Positions 26,051 to 35,371 of a stretch of DNA of 64,000 bases are shown piece after piece; within the stretch, counting starts at the first letter, position 1; each line of letters opens with the position of its first letter. This stretch comes from Xanthomarina sp035306605. Lineage in GTDB: Bacteria > Bacteroidota > Bacteroidia > Flavobacteriales > Flavobacteriaceae. A model generated the notes under the pieces. That model ran no database searches, had not been told where the DNA came from, and worked only from the letters and a program-made list of their open reading frames with translations. The stretch is taken from the NCBI GenBank assembly GCA_035306605.1, contig DATGNR010000056.1; one strand, 5' to 3'. The translations under genes and the position numbers were made by a program.

Positions 26051-26761
26051 ATGAATGAACAACAAAAAAAAATATTATTAGTTGAAGATGATCCAAATTT
26101 CGGGACAATTCTGAAGGATTATTTAACTATGAACGACTATGAGGTTACCCACGCCAAAAATGGAATGGAAGGCTTCGAGAAGTTCAAGAAGGACGATTTT
26201 GATCTGTGTATTTTGGATGTTATGATGCCATATAAAGATGGATTTACTCTAGCTAAAGAAATTAGAGAGAAAAATACAGATGTACCCATTGTATTCCTTA
26301 CGGCTAAAGCTATGAAGGAAGATGTTTTAAAAGGCTATAAGGTTGGAGCGGATGATTATTTAAACAAACCGTTTGATAGCGAAGTTTTATTAATGAAAAT
26401 TAAAGCTATCATGCAGCGTAAGGCTACAGAAACAGTGGCAGACAGCAAACAGTTTGAATTTCAAATAGGAAAGTTTCATCTGAATTCTAAACTACGTTTT
26501 TTAATATACGATGGAGGAGAGCAGGTGAAGTTATCTCCAAAAGAAAATGAATTGCTACGTATGTTGGCTTTGCATGAAAACGATTTAATGCCAAGAGAAT
26601 TGGCTTTAACTAAAATTTGGAGAGACGACAACTATTTCACATCAAGAAGTATGGATGTGTATATTGCGAAATTGAGAAAGTATTTAAAACTAGATGAAAA
26701 CGTTGAAATTTTAAATATTCACGGAGAAGGGTTTAGATTGGTTGTCAATCAAGAATCTTAA
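26051..26761 (+). CDS. OmpR/PhoB-family response regulator
   Basis: A 236-residue regulator: receiver domain with the phospho-acceptor Asp56 (LDVMMP), Thr84 and Lys106 (NKPFD), followed by a winged-helix DNA-binding domain (about 140-236, ending in the typical NIHGEGFRLV strand). It pairs with the kinase directly upstream. The strong hairpin at 26784-26815 ends the transcript. Targets are unknown; autoregulation through the inverted repeat at 24399-24452 is possible. Confidence 0.94.
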   Translation: MNEQQKKILLVEDDPNFGTILKDYLTMNDYEVTHAKNGMEGFEKFKKDDFDLCILDVMMPYKDGFTLAKEIREKNTDVPIVFLTAKAMKEDVLKGYKVGADDYLNKPFDSEVLLMKIKAIMQRKATETVADSKQFEFQIGKFHLNSKLRFLIYDGGEQVKLSPKENELLRMLALHENDLMPRELALTKIWRDDNYFTSRSMDVYIAKLRKYLKLDENVEILNIHGEGFRLVVNQES

Positions 26762-26783
26762 TCATAAATAAAATTACACTCAG

Positions 26784-26815
26784 AAAGACTGTCTACCAAG
26801 GCAGTCTTTTTTTTG
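26784..26815 (+). terminator. Terminator after the response regulator
   Basis: An 11-bp stem (AAAGACTGTCT with AGGCAGTCTTT, one G-U pair) closed by ACCA and followed by a run of T residues. Confidence 0.85.
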
Positions 26816-26922
26816 CATGTTTTTGAACGAGTATAATTTCAACAACCAGGAAAAAAAGCAGTAAAAGAATGTTTGTTATACACGCACTTTTTTATATTTA
26901 TCAAAATTAAAATTATATAGAA

Positions 26923-28545
26923 ATGACGCTTCAAGGTCAAATAGTGGATATTAAAAATCGGAATATTTTTAGTGGTGAAATTACCATTAAGGACGGAAAG
27001 ATTTTAAGGATAGAAGAAAAGCAGCACAATGTGAAGCATTACATTATTCCAGGGTTTGTAGATGCTCATATCCACATAGAAAGTTCGATGTTGGTTCCAA
27101 GTGAATTTGCTAGAATTGCAGTAAAGCATGGAACTATTTCAACGGTTTCAGATCCTCATGAAATAGCCAATGTGCTTGGTGTAGCGGGTGTAGAGTTTAT
27201 GATAAATAATGGAAAAGAAACCCCCTTTAAATTTAATTTTGGAGCGCCAAGTTGTGTGCCAGCCACCCAGTTTGAATCGGCTGGGGCTGTTATCGATTCG
27301 GAAGGGATAAAAACTTTAATGGCACATCCTGATATTAAATACTTAGCCGAAATGATGAATTATCCCGGTGTTTTATTTGATGACGAAGAAGTTCTTAAAA
27401 AAATAGCATGGGCAAAGCATTTTAATAAACCCGTTGATGGCCATGCTCCGGGAGTTAGGGGAGACGCTATTACCAAATATATAGGTGCAGGAATTTCTAC
27501 GGATCATGAGTGTTTTACTTATGATGAAGCCTTAGAAAAGCTCCAAAAAGGTATGAAAATTCTAATACGGGAAGGTTCAGCGGCCAAAAACTTTGAAGCC
27601 CTTATCGATTTGCTTCCCGAATATTTTGAAAACATCATGTTTTGTAGTGATGATAAGCATCCTGACGATTTGTTGTTGCATCATATAAATAATTTATGTG
27701 CACGTGCTGTAGCCAAAGGAATGGATGTCTTTAAGGTGTTACAAGCAGCATGTGTGAATCCTGTTAAACATTACAATTTGGATGTTGGTTTGTTACAGGT
27801 AGGGGATTTTGCCGATTTCATTTTGGTAGAAGATTTAAAAGAGTTTAAAACACTTCAAACCTATATCCAGGGTGAATTGGTTTTCGATAAAGGAGTTTCA
27901 TTGATTAAATCGGTTCCTTTTGAAATTCTAAACAATTTTCACACTAAGAAAAAGGAGGTTTCAGATTTCATGTTTGCATCTTCAGCTAAAGAAATTCGTG
28001 TTATTGAAGCATTGGAAGGGCAGTTGGTAACTAACGAACTTATTGTGGAAAGTTTGTTGAAAGACGGGAATTTGGTGTCCAATATTGAAAAGGATGTTTT
28101 AAAAATGACGGTTGTTAACAGATATCAAAATCAAAAACCAGCTATTGCTTTTATAAAGAATTTCGGATTAAAGGAAGGAGCGATTGCCAGTTCTGTAGGT
28201 CACGATTCCCATAATATTATTGCAGTAGGAGTAAGTGACGAAGCTATTTGTAAAGCCGTGAATCTTCTTATTGAAAATAAGGGTGGGATTTGTGCTGTTT
28301 CAAACACAAGCTCGCACGTAGTGGCACTTCCTGTAGCGGGAATTATGAGCGATCAGGATGCGAAAACGATAGGCGAACAATATGCACAGTTAGATACCAT
28401 GGCGAAGCAGTTAGGAAGCGTTTTACACGCTCCATACATGACCTTGTCGTTTATGGCTTTATTGGTGATTCCTTCGCTTAAACTAAGTGATAAAGGCTTG
28501 TTTGACGGGAATACCTTTCAGTTTACTTCTTTAGAAAACATATAA
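26923..28545 (+). CDS. ade: Adenine deaminase
   Basis: A 540-residue amidohydrolase that converts adenine to hypoxanthine and ammonia for purine salvage. The metal-binding motif DAHIHIESSM has His49 and His51 and the Glu53 region characteristic of the Ade (not Add) family. ISTVSDPHEIANVLG, VDGHAPG and the FCSDDKHPDDLL motif follow, then the C-terminal adenine-deaminase domain with VGHDSHNIIAVG. The length matches. A purine riboswitch was looked for in the 160-bp leader and not found. It is followed by a hydrolase eight bases later. Confidence 0.93.
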   Translation: MTLQGQIVDIKNRNIFSGEITIKDGKILRIEEKQHNVKHYIIPGFVDAHIHIESSMLVPSEFARIAVKHGTISTVSDPHEIANVLGVAGVEFMINNGKETPFKFNFGAPSCVPATQFESAGAVIDSEGIKTLMAHPDIKYLAEMMNYPGVLFDDEEVLKKIAWAKHFNKPVDGHAPGVRGDAITKYIGAGISTDHECFTYDEALEKLQKGMKILIREGSAAKNFEALIDLLPEYFENIMFCSDDKHPDDLLLHHINNLCARAVAKGMDVFKVLQAACVNPVKHYNLDVGLLQVGDFADFILVEDLKEFKTLQTYIQGELVFDKGVSLIKSVPFEILNNFHTKKKEVSDFMFASSAKEIRVIEALEGQLVTNELIVESLLKDGNLVSNIEKDVLKMTVVNRYQNQKPAIAFIKNFGLKEGAIASSVGHDSHNIIAVGVSDEAICKAVNLLIENKGGICAVSNTSSHVVALPVAGIMSDQDAKTIGEQYAQLDTMAKQLGSVLHAPYMTLSFMALLVIPSLKLSDKGLFDGNTFQFTSLENI

Positions 28546-28553
28546 CTAGTATT

Positions 28554-29516
28554 ATGCCCATTTTAGAAACTACTTACAAAGCTCCGTTATTTTTTAGAAA
28601 CGGGTTTGTTGCAACGGTTTATTCTGGTTTAATTAGAAAAGTTTCAGGTTTAAATCAAAAAAGAGAACGACTTACCTTGTCTGACGGAGATTTTATAGAT
28701 CTAGATTGGAGTTTTACAGAAGAACGAACAAGTAAGCTAATTGTTTTACTGCATGGTTTAGAGGGGCATGCGCAGCGGCATTATATTACAGGAACAGCTA
28801 AGTTTTTTAATCAGAATCAGATTGATGCTGTTTCTGTAAATTTTAGAGGTTGTAGTGGCGAAGATAACCTATCATTTCGTTCCTATCATTCTGGAGAAAC
28901 CGAAGATTTAAAAGAGATTATTCAACATATATTACAAACCAAACACTACTCTGAAATTTACATTAAAGGGTTTAGTTTAGGCGGTAATGTTACCTTAAAA
29001 TACTTGGGTGAAACTACAGATATTCCTGAGCAGATAAAGACGGGAATTGCGGTTTCGGTGCCTTGTTATTTGGCAGGTGCAGCCAAGGAATTACACACTT
29101 TAAAGAACAAAGCTTTTCATGATAAATTCAAACATAATTTAAAAGAAAAATTGCTTTTAAAGACACAAAAACATCAATCAGTATTAAAGGAGTCCGACAT
29201 ACATTCCATTAAAACCCTTTACGATTTTGATAACCTTTATACTTCTAAAGCCCATGGATTTAAGGATGCTTTTGATTACTACGAGCAGTGTTCTAGTTTG
29301 CAATTCCTTCCAAACATCCAGATTCCAACATTAATTATTAATGCTCTTAGCGATTCGTTTTTATCTCCAGAGTGCTATCCGGTTAAGGAAGCTAAAAACA
29401 ATGAGAATTTATTTTTGGAGATGCCACAGCACGGTGGTCATGTAGGGTTTATTGATAAAGGAAAATTTTATTATAATGAAAAACGAGCTTTGGAGTTTAT
29501 ACAAAAACTTCAATAA
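28554..29516 (+). CDS. YheT-type alpha/beta hydrolase
   Basis: A 320-residue alpha/beta hydrolase of the YheT/EMB8 family. The oxyanion loop LHGLEGHAQRHY, the nucleophile elbow GFSLGGN (Ser141), an acidic residue in NALSDSFLSPE and the His in GGHVGF form the expected catalytic set. It likely acts as an esterase on an unknown substrate in the cytoplasm. The eight-base gap to ade and the 25-bp gap to the NTF2-like gene suggest one transcript. Confidence 0.88.
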   Translation: MPILETTYKAPLFFRNGFVATVYSGLIRKVSGLNQKRERLTLSDGDFIDLDWSFTEERTSKLIVLLHGLEGHAQRHYITGTAKFFNQNQIDAVSVNFRGCSGEDNLSFRSYHSGETEDLKEIIQHILQTKHYSEIYIKGFSLGGNVTLKYLGETTDIPEQIKTGIAVSVPCYLAGAAKELHTLKNKAFHDKFKHNLKEKLLLKTQKHQSVLKESDIHSIKTLYDFDNLYTSKAHGFKDAFDYYEQCSSLQFLPNIQIPTLIINALSDSFLSPECYPVKEAKNNENLFLEMPQHGGHVGFIDKGKFYYNEKRALEFIQKLQ

Positions 29517-29541
29517 TATTTTAATTAAATAAGAGAGAGCT

Positions 29542-29904
29542 ATGACTAATAAACAAATTGCAGAATCTTTTTTACAATTAGCCGGAAATGGAAAAGTAAA
29601 AGACGCGTTTGAGAATTATGTTTCGGATGATTTTATTCATCATAATCAATATTTCCAAGGGACTCGAGCGGCTTTAAAAGACGCTATGGAAGAAGCTCAC
29701 GTTACAAGTCCTAATAAGTCTATTGAAATTAAGCATAGTTATATAGATCAAAATACCGTGGTTACCCACTCTCTTGTTGTAAAACAGGATATGGATATAG
29801 CCGTTGTACATATCTTCCGATTTAAAGCAGACAAAATTGTTGAGTTATGGGATTTAGGTCAGCAAATTCTAAAAGATTCTCCTAACGAAAATGGCTTGTT
29901 CTAA
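29542..29904 (+). CDS. NTF2/SnoaL-like domain protein
   Basis: A 120-residue single-domain protein with the NTF2-like (SnoaL) cone fold. FIHHNQYFQGTRAAL, VTHSLVV and VVHIFRFKADKIVELWDLGQ are the typical strand and helix segments. Such proteins bind small hydrophobic ligands or act as isomerases or hydratases; the role here is unknown. It is the last gene of the ade run and is followed by the long non-coding region. Confidence 0.85.
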   Translation: MTNKQIAESFLQLAGNGKVKDAFENYVSDDFIHHNQYFQGTRAALKDAMEEAHVTSPNKSIEIKHSYIDQNTVVTHSLVVKQDMDIAVVHIFRFKADKIVELWDLGQQILKDSPNENGLF

Positions 29905-30369
29905 GCAGTAAAAATTAGTCTTTTTGAACCCTTAGTTAGTTAAACAGCTTTCATTGCTCCTATAAAATTTTCTATATGTTGAGAAGCTGAGGAATGTTTG
30001 TTTTGCTAGCACTTTACCGAGTAGAGCTTCCATCATGTAGGGAAGCTAGGTTTAATGAGGCAGCAATGCTTATCTAGGTTTTGTTTAATTGAAATTTAGT
30101 TAGCTTGAGATTGCCATAGCTTTACCCTGAGGTATATATGGCTTTGATACGGGATTACTACGGCTTTACTATGGAGTATCTACGAGGGAACCCCCATGGA
30201 CTCCTCTGTTTACAAGGGTTTAAAGGGGGTTCGTATATGGTGTAATCCGCAAATTTTTAGAAGTTTCTGCTTCGTTTAAGTAATAGGCGAATACGTATTG
30301 TTTAGAAACGAAACAAACTTTGCGTAGCTATACCTAAACTGTGTTGTACAGATACATAAAGGTAATATA
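29905..30369. other. Long non-coding gap with a degenerate tandem repeat
   Basis: A 465-bp stretch between the NTF2-like gene and the nitronate monooxygenase-like gene without a convincing reading frame. It is richer in G and C clusters than its surroundings and contains the 22-bp repeat listed separately. No terminator was recognised. Confidence 0.6.
30115..30202. repeat. Degenerate 22-bp tandem repeat
   Basis: Three units share a core T-A-x-G-G-C-T-T-T-A/G-x-x-x-x-x-G-G (GCTTT at 30119, 30141 and 30163, exactly 22 bp apart); a fourth, diverged unit begins with TACG at 30181. The block is non-coding and sits in the largest gap of the window. Confidence 0.55.
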
Positions 30370-31347
30370 TTACTTATACATATCCAAATACTTAAGTTGC
30401 TCTTCGATGGCTGTTTTAAAGTCTGTTTTTAATTCAGTGACCAATTCAGAGACTTTAGGTACATTATGAATATTTGTTACTCCTTGTCCAGCAGACCAAA
30501 TGGTTGCCCAAGCTTTAGCATCGTCTTTGTGGGCGGTTAGTTCTTCACCGAAATCTACTTTCTTTTCTCTTTTTAGCAAGTCATCTGTAATTCCCATTGC
30601 TTTTAGGCTTGGGCCTAAAAAGTTGGCAGCCACTCCAGAAATAGCTGCAGTATAGACAATATCACTAGCTCCAGACTGAATAATCATGTCTCTATATTCT
30701 TTTGGGGCTTTACTTTCTTGTGTGTTAATAAAGCGGGTTCCCATGTAGGCTAAATCGGCTCCCATTTGCATAGCAGAAGCCACATCACGTCCTGTACTTA
30801 TTGTTCCAGCAAGTAAGATGGTTTTCTTAAAGAAACTTTTAATTTCAGCCACCAATGGCATTGGATTTATTGTTCCAGCATGCCCACCAGCTCCGGCAGA
30901 CACAAGTATTAATCCGTCAACTCCAGCTTCAGCAGCTTTTTCAGCATGACGTTTTTTAATAATATCATGAAAAACTAATCCTCCATAAGCATGTACCGCT
31001 TCTACTAGTTCTGAAACAGCTCCGAGAGAGGTAATGATCAAAGGAACTTTGTGTTTAATACACAGTTTTAAATCTGCTTCTAATCGGGGATTTGTATTGT
31101 GAACAATTAAATTCACTCCAAATGGGGCCGCTTTTTTACCAGTTTCCTTTTCAAAAGCAGCAAGAGCAGTTTTAATTTCAATTAACCATGCTTCAAAGCC
31201 TTCACTTGTGCGTTGGTTTAATGCAGGAAAGGTTCCAACAATCCCGTTTTTACAACATTCAATCACTAGTTGCGGACCAGAAATTAAAAACATGGGTGCT
31301 GCAACTACTGGTAAGGCTAAGTCTTTTATAAAGGAAGGATTGTTCAT
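30370..31347 (-). CDS. Nitronate monooxygenase-like flavoprotein
   Basis: A 325-residue FMN-dependent TIM-barrel enzyme of the nitronate monooxygenase (2-nitropropane dioxygenase) family. PVVAAPMFLISGP opens the barrel, the signature VSAGAGGHAGT holds the conserved His near 155, and GADLAYMGTRFINT is the phosphate-binding strand. Family members oxidise nitroalkanes or use NAD(P)H; the true substrate cannot be read from the sequence. It stands alone between a non-coding gap and the divergent yifB gene. Confidence 0.88.
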   Translation of the reverse strand: MNNPSFIKDLALPVVAAPMFLISGPQLVIECCKNGIVGTFPALNQRTSEGFEAWLIEIKTALAAFEKETGKKAAPFGVNLIVHNTNPRLEADLKLCIKHKVPLIITSLGAVSELVEAVHAYGGLVFHDIIKKRHAEKAAEAGVDGLILVSAGAGGHAGTINPMPLVAEIKSFFKKTILLAGTISTGRDVASAMQMGADLAYMGTRFINTQESKAPKEYRDMIIQSGASDIVYTAAISGVAANFLGPSLKAMGITDDLLKREKKVDFGEELTAHKDDAKAWATIWSAGQGVTNIHNVPKVSELVTELKTDFKTAIEEQLKYLDMYK

Positions 31348-31566
31348 GATGTATTTAATTTTAAAATAAGGATTTGTATGTGATTAGAAGGAGCATTCCA
31401 GATGTTTTGTAATTAAAATATGGACGCTAATTACCTTCATTTACAAATATACCAATCTAATGTTTTGTTTTAAATAATTTGTTTTAGAATTCTTAGTCTG
31501 TCTTTTGAGTCGCTTAGTTTTATTTTAATAAAAGTTTTTTCTTACATTTATGGAAACCAGATAATT

Positions 31567-33105
31567 ATGCTTAAAAAAGTTTTTGGAAGTGCAGTTTTTG
31601 GGGTTGAAGCAACTACCATAATCGTTGAGGTAAATGTGGACAAAGGAATTGGGTACCATTTAGTGGGTTTGCCGGATAATGCTATTAAGGAAAGTAATTA
31701 CAGAATAGCTGCAGCCTTGCAAAATAATGGTTTTAAGATTCCAGGGAAAAAGATAATAATTAATATGTCTCCTGCCGATTTAAGGAAAGAAGGCTCTGCG
31801 TATGATTTAACCTTAGCCATTGGAATTTTGGCTGCTTCCAATCAAATTCAGGCTAACACCTTGGAGGATTATTTAATAATGGGAGAATTGTCGTTAGACG
31901 GGAAGTTGCAACCAATAAAGGGTGCCTTACCCATAGCAATTAAAGCCAAAGAGGAGGGGTTTCGGGGTTTTATACTTCCTAAGGAAAACTCTAAGGAAGC
32001 AGCGGTTGTTACTGGATTAGAAGTATATGGGGTTGAAACTATTGAAGAGGTTATCAATTTTTTTGATAAAGGAGAAAGCTTGGAGCAGACCATTATTGAC
32101 GTTGAGGAAGAATTTAATAAAAACCTCAATTTTCCAGAATTCGATTTTTCAGATGTAAAAGGTCAAGAATCTATAAAGCGCTGTATGGAAATTGCGGCAG
32201 CGGGAGGACACAATATTATTTTAATTGGTCCGCCAGGAGCAGGGAAAACGATGCTTGCTAAGCGTTTGCCAAGTATTTTACCCCCTATGACTTTGGATGA
32301 AGCTTTAGAGACCACTAAAATACATTCGGTGGTTGGGCGCGTGAAAGAAAACACGGGGCTTATGGCGCAACGGCCTTTTAGAAGTCCCCATCACACGATA
32401 TCGAACGTCGCCTTAGTAGGCGGGGGCAGTTATCCACAACCAGGTGAGATTTCCTTATCTCATAATGGTGTTTTGTTTTTGGACGAATTACCAGAATTTA
32501 AACGCGAAGTTTTGGAAGTGATGCGTCAGCCTTTGGAGGACAGAGAAGTTACTATATCTAGAGCTAAGTTTACGGTGACCTACCCATCATCATTTATGTT
32601 GGTTGCAAGTATGAATCCGAGTCCGAGTGGTTATTTTAACGATCCCGATTCACCTGTAACCTCCTCTCCAGCAGAAATGCAACGTTATTTAAGCAAGATT
32701 TCAGGCCCTTTATTAGACAGGATTGACATACATATAGAAGTGACCCCAGTTCCTTTTGAAAAACTGTCGGACCATAGAAAAGGCGAGTCTTCTATAACTA
32801 TCAGGAAACGGGTAACAGCAGCACGAGAAATTCAAACGAAGCGATTTAAAGATTCCAACACCGTTCATTACAATGCTCAAATGAATACCAAACAAATTAG
32901 AACGTTTTGTTTGCTAGACGAAGCTTCTTTGCAGTTATTAAAAACAGCTATGGAGCGATTGAATTTATCTGCCCGAGCTTACGACCGGATTTTAAAGGTA
33001 GCGCGAACCATTGCAGATTTGGAAGGTAGTGAAGATATTAAAGGCGCACATATTAGTGAAGCGATACAATATAGAAGTTTGGATAGAGAAGGTTGGTTGG
33101 GTTAA
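31567..33105 (+). CDS. comM: YifB/ComM AAA+ ATPase, Mg-chelatase-like
   Basis: A 512-residue YifB-family protein: an N-terminal Lon-protease-like domain without a convincing catalytic dyad (about 1-170), an AAA+ magnesium-chelatase domain with Walker A GPPGAGKT at 221-228, Walker B in VLFLDELPEF near 305, and a C-terminal helical domain ending in REGWLG. ComM helicases promote branch migration in natural transformation. The symbol is used by homology only; competence of this organism is not shown by the window. Confidence 0.92.
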   Translation: MLKKVFGSAVFGVEATTIIVEVNVDKGIGYHLVGLPDNAIKESNYRIAAALQNNGFKIPGKKIIINMSPADLRKEGSAYDLTLAIGILAASNQIQANTLEDYLIMGELSLDGKLQPIKGALPIAIKAKEEGFRGFILPKENSKEAAVVTGLEVYGVETIEEVINFFDKGESLEQTIIDVEEEFNKNLNFPEFDFSDVKGQESIKRCMEIAAAGGHNIILIGPPGAGKTMLAKRLPSILPPMTLDEALETTKIHSVVGRVKENTGLMAQRPFRSPHHTISNVALVGGGSYPQPGEISLSHNGVLFLDELPEFKREVLEVMRQPLEDREVTISRAKFTVTYPSSFMLVASMNPSPSGYFNDPDSPVTSSPAEMQRYLSKISGPLLDRIDIHIEVTPVPFEKLSDHRKGESSITIRKRVTAAREIQTKRFKDSNTVHYNAQMNTKQIRTFCLLDEASLQLLKTAMERLNLSARAYDRILKVARTIADLEGSEDIKGAHISEAIQYRSLDREGWLG

Positions 33106-33269
33106 GGGAATTTAGACCCTTTGAATGACCCTAGTGAAAGGATAATTTTTTTAGGTTCGTTAAAAATTGAAAATGTTTAAGCCTGATGCTTTTATATTAT
33201 TATGAATAAATTGAAGGAATTTTCAATCTTTTTAATACTTTTAGATTCTATTAACCAATCAATTATATT

Positions 33270-33773
33270 ATGAAAAAAATTAGTTTATTCCTTATAGGTA
33301 TTCTTCTTGGTGCCTTGGCGACTTACTTTTATTGTCCTAGCCGAAACCTAGAAGAAACTGAAGTTCCCATTGTAGCACCAAAAGGGCTTATAAAGCCAGA
33401 AGAAGCTAAAATATTAGACCAAGCATTTAACAGCAGGCATGCTTTAATTAGTGACTCTATAGTGAAACGACCAGACAACCGTTCGGCTTGGTGGTCATTA
33501 GAAGACATACAAAATTATTTAAAATATGCTGAAAACGAATCTAAGGAGTTGGGTTACACTATGGATGGTGTTCGCGTATATTTAGGGGCTTATCCAACCG
33601 ACAGTGAGGTTGGTTACACCACTATGTTTTTAGTGCCTACAGGACATCAAAACCTTTCTGAAGGTAGTAGTATGTTTTTTAATATGGTAGAACCAGGAGG
33701 AGATATTCCTGATGGAAGTGGGTTGAATAAAGGAAGTGCAGGGAATCCTCCACCAAATAATTACCCTCAATAA
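33270..33773 (+). CDS. Membrane-anchored protein of unknown function, 167 aa
   Basis: I do not recognise this gene. It has an N-terminal hydrophobic segment (about 4-22) that is either a signal anchor or, with C21 in FYCPSRN, possibly a poorly matching lipobox. The rest is soluble and periplasmic, with WWSLEDIQNYLKYAENESK and VYLGAYPTD segments, ending in a Gly/Pro/Asn-rich tail. The next gene, a membrane protein, starts eight bases after its stop. Confidence 0.75.
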   Translation: MKKISLFLIGILLGALATYFYCPSRNLEETEVPIVAPKGLIKPEEAKILDQAFNSRHALISDSIVKRPDNRSAWWSLEDIQNYLKYAENESKELGYTMDGVRVYLGAYPTDSEVGYTTMFLVPTGHQNLSEGSSMFFNMVEPGGDIPDGSGLNKGSAGNPPPNNYPQ

Positions 33774-33781
33774 ACTATTTT

Positions 33782-34498
33782 GTGGAAGCCTTTTTTATTC
33801 AAAATTATAATTTAATTACAAGGTTTTTTGAGATTCTAGCCGTAGTAACAGGGCTATGGTATTTTAAAAAGTACCGGGAGACTTCTGCTAAGTATTTTAT
33901 TTATTTTTTAGTATATGCTTTTTTAGTAGATTTTATTGGAGCCTATCCAGATCATTTTAATAATTTCAAATTTTTAAATAAGTTTCAAACCCTTATTCAA
34001 GGTACCAAATATCAGTATAATGTTTGGTGGTTTACCTTATTTTGGGATATTGGGGCTGTTTTATTTTTTGCCTTCTATTATCATAACATATTAAAATCCA
34101 CACTATTTAAGAACATGGTTAAAATGCTTAGTTTCTTATTTATAGGATATACGGTTTATTATTTGATGTTCCATTGGAATGATTTGTTTATCAAGACGCT
34201 ACCGGTCATTTGTATTTTAGGAGGAGTCATCATCTTACTTTGTGTTATTTTATATTTTATTGAGATGTTGTTAAGTGATAAGGTCATTACATTTTATAAG
34301 TCGTTAAACTTTTACATAAGTGTAGCGATATTTATATGGTGGTTGATTGTTACACCGATAGTTTTTTATGATATATATAATTCCACAGCCGATTGGAATT
34401 TTGTGTTTTTAAAATGGCAAATCTATTTGTTTGCAAACATATTCATGTATAGCACATTTTCAGTTGGTTTGATGGTATCAAATTCTGAAAGTAACTAA
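33782..34498 (+). CDS. Seven-TM membrane protein of unknown function
   Basis: A 238-residue integral membrane protein with about seven hydrophobic helices, rich in Trp, Phe and Tyr. The start is GTG, nine bases past the stop of the previous gene. No family motif is recognised; it does not share the F-S-x-F motifs of the tandem pair at 8.2-9.7 kb, so I treat it as a separate family. The short gaps to a periplasmic protein upstream and a sensor kinase 46 bp downstream suggest it belongs to a sensing module. Confidence 0.75.
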   Translation: MEAFFIQNYNLITRFFEILAVVTGLWYFKKYRETSAKYFIYFLVYAFLVDFIGAYPDHFNNFKFLNKFQTLIQGTKYQYNVWWFTLFWDIGAVLFFAFYYHNILKSTLFKNMVKMLSFLFIGYTVYYLMFHWNDLFIKTLPVICILGGVIILLCVILYFIEMLLSDKVITFYKSLNFYISVAIFIWWLIVTPIVFYDIYNSTADWNFVFLKWQIYLFANIFMYSTFSVGLMVSNSESN

Positions 34499-34543
34499 TG
34501 TTTATGCCTATGGCCTTAGACTTAATGTTTTTTAAATCAAGAA

Positions 34544-35371
34544 ATGATTCAGTTAATTAATTTTCTATTACAAGTAAAACCTGAAGTATCAACCTCAGCA
34601 GAGCGTTATTTACTAATCTATATGATTGGTGTTTTGTTTATAGTTACCACTTTAGTTATTGTTTTTTTTGTTGTTTTTCAAAAGCGAAAAAACAAACTTT
34701 TATTAGATAAAATTAAACAACAACGCGCTTTCGATGAAGAGCTGGCACGAACACAAACAGAAATCCAGGAGCACACCTTAAAACATATTGGATGGGAATT
34801 GCATGATAACGTGGGACAGTTATTAGCCTTTGCTAGTATGCAGTTAAATATGTTAGCAACAAAGATTCCTGAAGATATGAAGGGTACTTTGGATCTTACT
34901 AGCAGTACTATAAAAGATAGTTTACAGGAGGTTCGTGCCTTATCTAAATCGTTAAACAACGATGTTATTCTAAATGTTGGTTTTGAAAAATCTATTTCAA
35001 ACGAATTGGATCGGTTAAAGCGTATGAAATTTGCCTCAGCAGAATTACATATTACGGGCAAATCGCAGTTATTAGCGAATAAAAAACATAAGATAATTCT
35101 ATTTAGAATTTTACAAGAATTCTTTTCTAATTCCGTAAAATATTCTAATGCTCAAAATTTAAAAGTAACATTAAGTTACTCCGATAAGGAACTACTAATT
35201 GTTGCTTCCGACGACGGTAAAGGCTTTGATATTGATACGGCAGAAAAAGGATCTGGGCTTATAAACATGAAAAGTAGGGCAGACTTGATTGAGGCTAAAT
35301 TTGACATGTACTCTAAACCAAATGAAGGCGTAAAACTTACTATAACTTATCCTTTAACATCTAAAAATTAA
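34544..35371 (+). CDS. Orphan sensor histidine kinase, HisKA_3/NarX type
   Basis: A 275-residue kinase with a single membrane helix (about 24-46) and no sensor domain beyond it. A short coiled coil leads to the HisKA_3 box with His87 (WELHDNVGQLLA), followed by a HATPase domain (N box near EFFSNSVKYS, G1 DDGKGFD, G2 GSGLINMKSR). Such kinases normally pair with a NarL-type regulator, but none is adjacent. Its last four bases overlap the convergent hydrolase gene. Confidence 0.88.
   Translation: MIQLINFLLQVKPEVSTSAERYLLIYMIGVLFIVTTLVIVFFVVFQKRKNKLLLDKIKQQRAFDEELARTQTEIQEHTLKHIGWELHDNVGQLLAFASMQLNMLATKIPEDMKGTLDLTSSTIKDSLQEVRALSKSLNNDVILNVGFEKSISNELDRLKRMKFASAELHITGKSQLLANKKHKIILFRILQEFFSNSVKYSNAQNLKVTLSYSDKELLIVASDDGKGFDIDTAEKGSGLINMKSRADLIEAKFDMYSKPNEGVKLTITYPLTSKN

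Noticed and set aside
26816..26922. Purine riboswitch before the adenine deaminase gene
   Set aside because: The conserved three-way junction loops of the purine aptamer could not be found in the leader.
29905..30369. CRISPR-like array
   Set aside because: The 22-bp units are adjacent and degenerate, there are no spacers of constant length and no cas genes.
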